Shown here: positions 59,311-64,000 of the stretch, piece after piece
How positions within the stretch are numbered: position 1 is the first letter of the stretch
How the letters are laid out: each line of letters opens with the position of its first letter
From: Sindora glabra
Lineage: Eukaryota; Streptophyta; Magnoliopsida; Fabales; Fabaceae
Assembly: GCA_020226215.1 (NCBI GenBank)
Contig: CM035229.1
Location: 87,003,343-87,067,342 of the forward strand
Length of the DNA: 64,000 nt
Direction of reading: 5' to 3'
Notes under the pieces: generated by a model
Told to the model about the DNA's origin: nothing
The model's input: the letters and a program-made list of their open reading frames with translations, nothing else
Databases searched by the model: none
Translations under genes and position numbers: made by a program

Positions 59311-62300
59311 TTAATTAGTTAATGTAGGAAAATTAATATTATAACTTACATGAAATTTAGAATGCTATAATAAAACTAAAGTGAAAATGTACTTTTACCA
59401 TAGATTTAATTCTTTTGGACATGATAGTTTTCAAATAAATACCACACGCATGGATTTTCCTTTCCTTCTCCTAGAATGTGTGACTCTTAATGGGAGAAAC
59501 CAAGCCAATAATTATAATTAGGTTAGAAGTGGAGAGGAAACTTAGTCAATATAAATAAAATCCTATAAAGCTTTTCCATTATGAGACAAGAAAAGGTATA
59601 AACTTACACTTTAACTATCAAATACATTAACCCATTATCAAGTATTCATAAGCCTAAGTAATAATTCACTTTAACAAATTGGGCTTTAGAAAATAGAAAT
59701 ATCTTAAATCATTGTTTAGTTAGTTATATTAAAAAATAAGATACCAATAATTAACGTTAACCCATATAAAAATTCTAACATTCTCCTACTTAAGCAACAT
59801 TAATTATAAAAAATTTATTTTAATATATTTTATATGAAAAGAACTCTTAAGCTAAACACAAAATTTGAACATGTGGTCACGATTTTGAAAACACACCATT
59901 CAAGAGATGATACCTAAAACATGAATCACACTTAAATAGTCAACAATATCAAATCATAGTGACAATTGTATTATTATTAACAAAAGACTTTTCATAGTTA
60001 CATATATTATTAACTACTTAAATATGAGTAATTAATGTAAAAATATAGTAAGAAAAATAGCATTGAAATCATAATTTAACGAAACATACTATTTTTTAAG
60101 TCAATCTTCAACAATTTCTTTATAACAAACTCAATAATAAGATAAAGAAATTTTCTGACAATAATAAATTTAATCATCTAAAATTTTTAAATAGTATTAA
60201 TTAAGAGATAAATATCAAACATATAAGTTAATGATTGACACTGAATTCTAATCCTTATAAATTTGTTAGTCAGAATATCTTTAAGTTTCAATATTATATA
60301 AACTAAAAGATAAATATGTAACCCAAGGACTAACAATTGACACCAAGTTTTAATCTTCATAAATCTATCATTAGAATGTCTCAAAGTTTAAAAATAGTAT
60401 TAAATAAGAGATAAAGACATATATTAGGAACTAACTATAAATAATAAATCTTAGTCTTGATAAAGTATCATATAAAATAATATATTAAACCTGATATCTA
60501 ACGTTTATCAAGGCATTTCTCATTATTCTAATATACAAGTTCATGAGCTAATGACTGGCATTAAATTTTAATTCTTATAATTACAATAATTAATACATTT
60601 ATAATATGGAGATACATGTATTGATATAAAATCTATAAATTAAATATATAAATGCATAATAACGTACCAAAATGATTAAGAGTAAATATGATAATAATAC
60701 ATAAAATAATGTACCAATTCTTTATAATTACAATAATTAATACATTTTATAATATGGAACTACATGTATTAATGTAGAATCCATAAATTACATATATAAA
60801 TGCACAATAATGTACCAATATGATTAAGAGTAAATATGATAATAATAGTATTAATTGGGAGATAAAGACATATATTAGGAACTTACTATAAATAATAAAT
60901 CTTAGTTTTGATAAAGTGTCATATAAAATAATATATTAAACTTGATATTTAACCTTTATCAAGGCAATTCTAATTATTTTAATATACAAGTTCATGAGTA
61001 ATGACTAACATTAAGTCTTAACTGTTATAATTACAATAATTAATACATTTTATAATATGGAAATGCATGTATTAATATAAAATCTATAAATTACATATAT
61101 AAATGCACAATAACATACTAAAATGATTAAGAGTAAATATGATAATATATAAAATAATGTACCAATTCTTATTATTCTAATATATAAGTTTATGGGCTAA
61201 TGACTAGCACTAAGTCTTAATCTTTATAATTACAATAATTAATACATTTCATAATATGGAACTACATGTATTAATGTAGAATCCATAAATTATATATATA
61301 AATGTACAATTATGTACCAATATAATTAAGAGCAAATATGATAATAATACATAAAATAAAAATTAGTAAATTGTGTAATGATGGAATTCCAAATGTTGTT
61401 GGTTTTAAAAATTTCTTGCTATTAATTGAGATAAAAGGTTCTATATAATATAGAACTCACACTAATTAAACATATTATAGGAAAATAAAATTGAATATCC
61501 ATATCTCACTAGGCTTTTAAACATTTTATAAACATAAGAACATTGGTTTAGAGGAAAAATGTTTAAATTTCACATACATATATCAATGGTATGATTTTTC
61601 AAATTACTAACTTAATATAATATAAATAAAATAAATTAATAATAAAAATTGATTATATAATTAAGTTTGGTGTCTAAGATAAGCAGCTCGTATAATTATT
61701 AAGACTAGATACTAAAATCAATACTAAGTTAATTTAACAAGAAAGTTTTTCAAAATATATTTTTACAAATCACTTGAACAAAATATGAATAAAAATATTA
61801 AATTTAACTTAAACAATTTGAAAACTTCTTATGGTAATAATATACAATATTAATAAAAAAAGTATCTTATAAAATTTTTTAAAAAATGGATTTACAATGC
61901 ATATACTAAGAACTTTATAAGTTACTTTATATTATGTTTAAAGAAGTATATAATAACTTATATGTTAAATTCATTACTATTAATAAAAATATACTTAATA
62001 AAAATTACTTCAAAATTCAAATATTATATACATAAAAGAGGACTTAATAAAATTTTTACCTCTTTATCATGTATATTTTCTAATAAACAAATATATAAAA
62101 TAATGTATAACTTATTACAAACTAAACTATATAAATAAATTTTAATATTTAAATTCACTTTTATTAGATAAAGCAATTTAAAAAATCATCAATAATCTTT
62201 AACTAAAATAAAAATTTGAACATAAGTATCACATTTTGTATTGTAAGCAAAATTTTATAATATTAAATTAAACTCCTACTAATGTGATAATTTAATGCAA

Positions 62301-64000
62301 TTATTAAAATTTATGCACCATTTCAAAATATATATTAAATATTATTAAGTAATTTATCATTTTTCAATAAATTTATAATTTAAATAACATTCTTGATAAT
62401 TAAATAATTATTAATTTATTTACACTAATTGATTAATGATTTATTTATCAAATATAAATTTTTTAGAAAAATTATATACAATTCCGCCCTAAAGAAGGAA
62501 AGGGAAAAAGTGCCATATAATGATATAAAATTTAATTTATTAATATATGATTAAAGTTATATAATAGTATATGATATTTCTAAAATTGATTCATTTAATC
62601 ACTCTTTAAAGTATAAAAAAATCAAATTTAATTGCATAAATTATCTAATATTACATAATAAATAAAAAGAAAATTTCTTATATATTAAGAAGGTTTATAT
62701 AAGTATTCTTAATACATAACTATAAATTTATTTTTAGGTATAATATATAGTATGTATTAAATTCTCTCTTATTATATTTACTTAGTTACATAAAGTATAA
62801 TATGATGTTTAAAAGACTATCTCTTTTGAACAGATAAACCCTTCAAACTAGTTCATCCTAATAATCAAAGTAAAAATAGCATGTTTTGATTATATCATGA
62901 AAGAAAATGTTTAATTCAAAAGACACTTTTACCACACAAGTAAAGAAAACAATATTGGAAATAAAAATATAACTTTAAATATTAGATATATAAGTAATGT
63001 ACATTACTACAATCTTCCTTTTGAGCAAAAAATATAATATGTAAAAGAACTTTTTAATCACAAAACTAATTAAGAGAATACCTTAGCATTAAAAATACAT
63101 TTTGTTTGGACTGACATATTTTTAAAGCAAAAGAAACTTTAAAAACTTATATGTTTCATAAAATATTTCTAATTAAAATATGCAATAACCTACTTTGGAT
63201 AGACAACTGCATATAATAATTATAAATCAATTTTATATAGTAAAACTTAAAGACTTTATAAATAATTATAAATCAATAACCTATGATATAACTCAAAAAT
63301 TTTATAAATTTATATGAATAATCACACTTTGATGACAATTATCCATACAATTCATAATTTTTTTAAAAGATTTGGGCTATAAAAATTGTCTAGAATAAAA
63401 AATTTTTAAGTACAAATAATCTATGATCGATTTTAATATAAAATAATATATCAAATGATCATAAAATTAAAAAATTGTTGCAATCAAATTGCTTGAATTT
63501 TAATCCTTTTGTATATAAATACAAATTAAATTAGTGTAATCTAAAAACATAATGAAGCTTAAAATATAAATTTATTTTAAAAACTAATTCTACCATTAAA
63601 TCAAGATTAATATGGAAATAAATTTATAATTTTAATCATATCCTTTTAACATATTTTTTATAAACATAAATTAATTTTTAAAAAAATTTAAAATAAAAAT
63701 ATTCAAAACAATATTAACCTAATTCAATAACACACCTTACTTGATCCATGTAAGACTTATAGTAAGATAAAATATTTATAAATATATACATCACGTGTGA
63801 AAAATTATATTTAAAAAAATTCACAAATACCATATGTTCAATAAAATATATTTACAGTAGAAGAGATTATGTAAAAAAATTAAAAATATAATATGTTAGT
63901 TTTGGGCATGATAATCATGTTTAGAAGTATACAAATATTACTACATTTTTTCCTTTTGATAAAGAATGTAGTATGTAAAAACCTTTTTAAAATTAAAGCC
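59311..64000. other. AT-rich intergenic DNA with a nested tandem array
   Basis: No gene. ATTCTCCTACTTAAGCAACA near 59,780 resembles a stretch often seen in plant LTRs. The nested tandem array at 60,391-61,350 is described separately. From 61,370 to the window end I see only AT-rich, low-complexity DNA with no repeat large enough to name. Confidence 0.55.
60391..61350. repeat. Nested tandem array: two ~0.46-0.5-kb units, each with two ~150-bp subrepeats
   Basis: The large unit starts AGTATTAA(A/T)(T/A)(A/G)(A/G)GAGATAAAGACATATATT and occurs at about 60,391 and 60,850. Each contains ACTATAAATAATAAATCTTA and TATCAAGGCA. Each ends with two copies of a ~150-bp block around ATAATTACAATAATTAATAC, ACATGTATT(A/G)AT and ATTAAGAG(T/C)AAATATGAT. 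A weaker relative of the start lies at about 60,195. The order implies an early 150-bp duplication followed by duplication of the whole block. Confidence 0.75.

Noticed and set aside
60391..61350. CRISPR-like array
   Set aside because: Units are long, adjacent and variable without spacers, and the DNA is plant nuclear.

Overview
This is nuclear DNA of a flowering plant, most likely a dicot. It has genes split by many GT-AG introns, strongly AT-rich intergenic DNA, plant-specific families (an E-class PPR protein, a DUF761 protein) and typical plant transposons. I do not name a species. SKIP sits next to an E-class PPR gene, an order I recall from Arabidopsis chromosome 1 (At1g77180 and At1g77170).

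Genes lie in two parts. Positions 1-13,700 are gene-dense: STT3 (catalytic oligosaccharyltransferase subunit, minus strand, 16 exons, cut by the left window edge); SKIP/SNW (splicing and transcription factor, plus strand, uninterrupted CDS with a leader intron); an E-class mitochondrial PPR gene (minus); and a small single-pass membrane protein gene (minus). STT3 and SKIP are divergent and share an intergenic region that holds a 278-bp hAT-type MITE just upstream of the SKIP TATA box. The only other gene I accept is a DUF761 (ACRE146-like) gene at 38,857-39,492 on the plus strand.

The rest is transposon-derived or featureless AT-rich DNA. The recognisable pieces, in order, are: a copia primer-binding-site remnant (~15.3 kb); a ~0.5-kb direct duplication (17.4-18.6 kb); an 80-bp tRNA-like retroposed insert with 15-bp target-site duplications (19.1 kb); a decayed PIF/Harbinger element of ~6.9 kb with both its transposase and its Myb/SANT-like gene (21.3-28.2 kb); a decayed plant-mobile-domain gene (33.0-33.6 kb); a Tourist-like element with TTA target sites and a ~1-kb core of almost pure A/T (41.2-42.6 kb); a Pack-MULE carrying a piece of the APC6/CDC16 cell-cycle gene (44.5-45.9 kb); a solo copia LTR of 1,664 bp with a perfect 5-bp target-site duplication (49.4-51.0 kb); a complete but dead 5.2-kb Ty1/copia element inserted into one copy of a duplicated repeat (53.7-58.9 kb); and a nested tandem array (60.4-61.4 kb).

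I found no rRNA, no convincing functional tRNA, no CRISPR array and no new multi-gene system. The observations most worth checking are the Pack-MULE capture of APC6, the retroposed tRNA-like insert, the MITE at the SKIP promoter, the pure-AT Tourist core and the two-gene Harbinger fossil.
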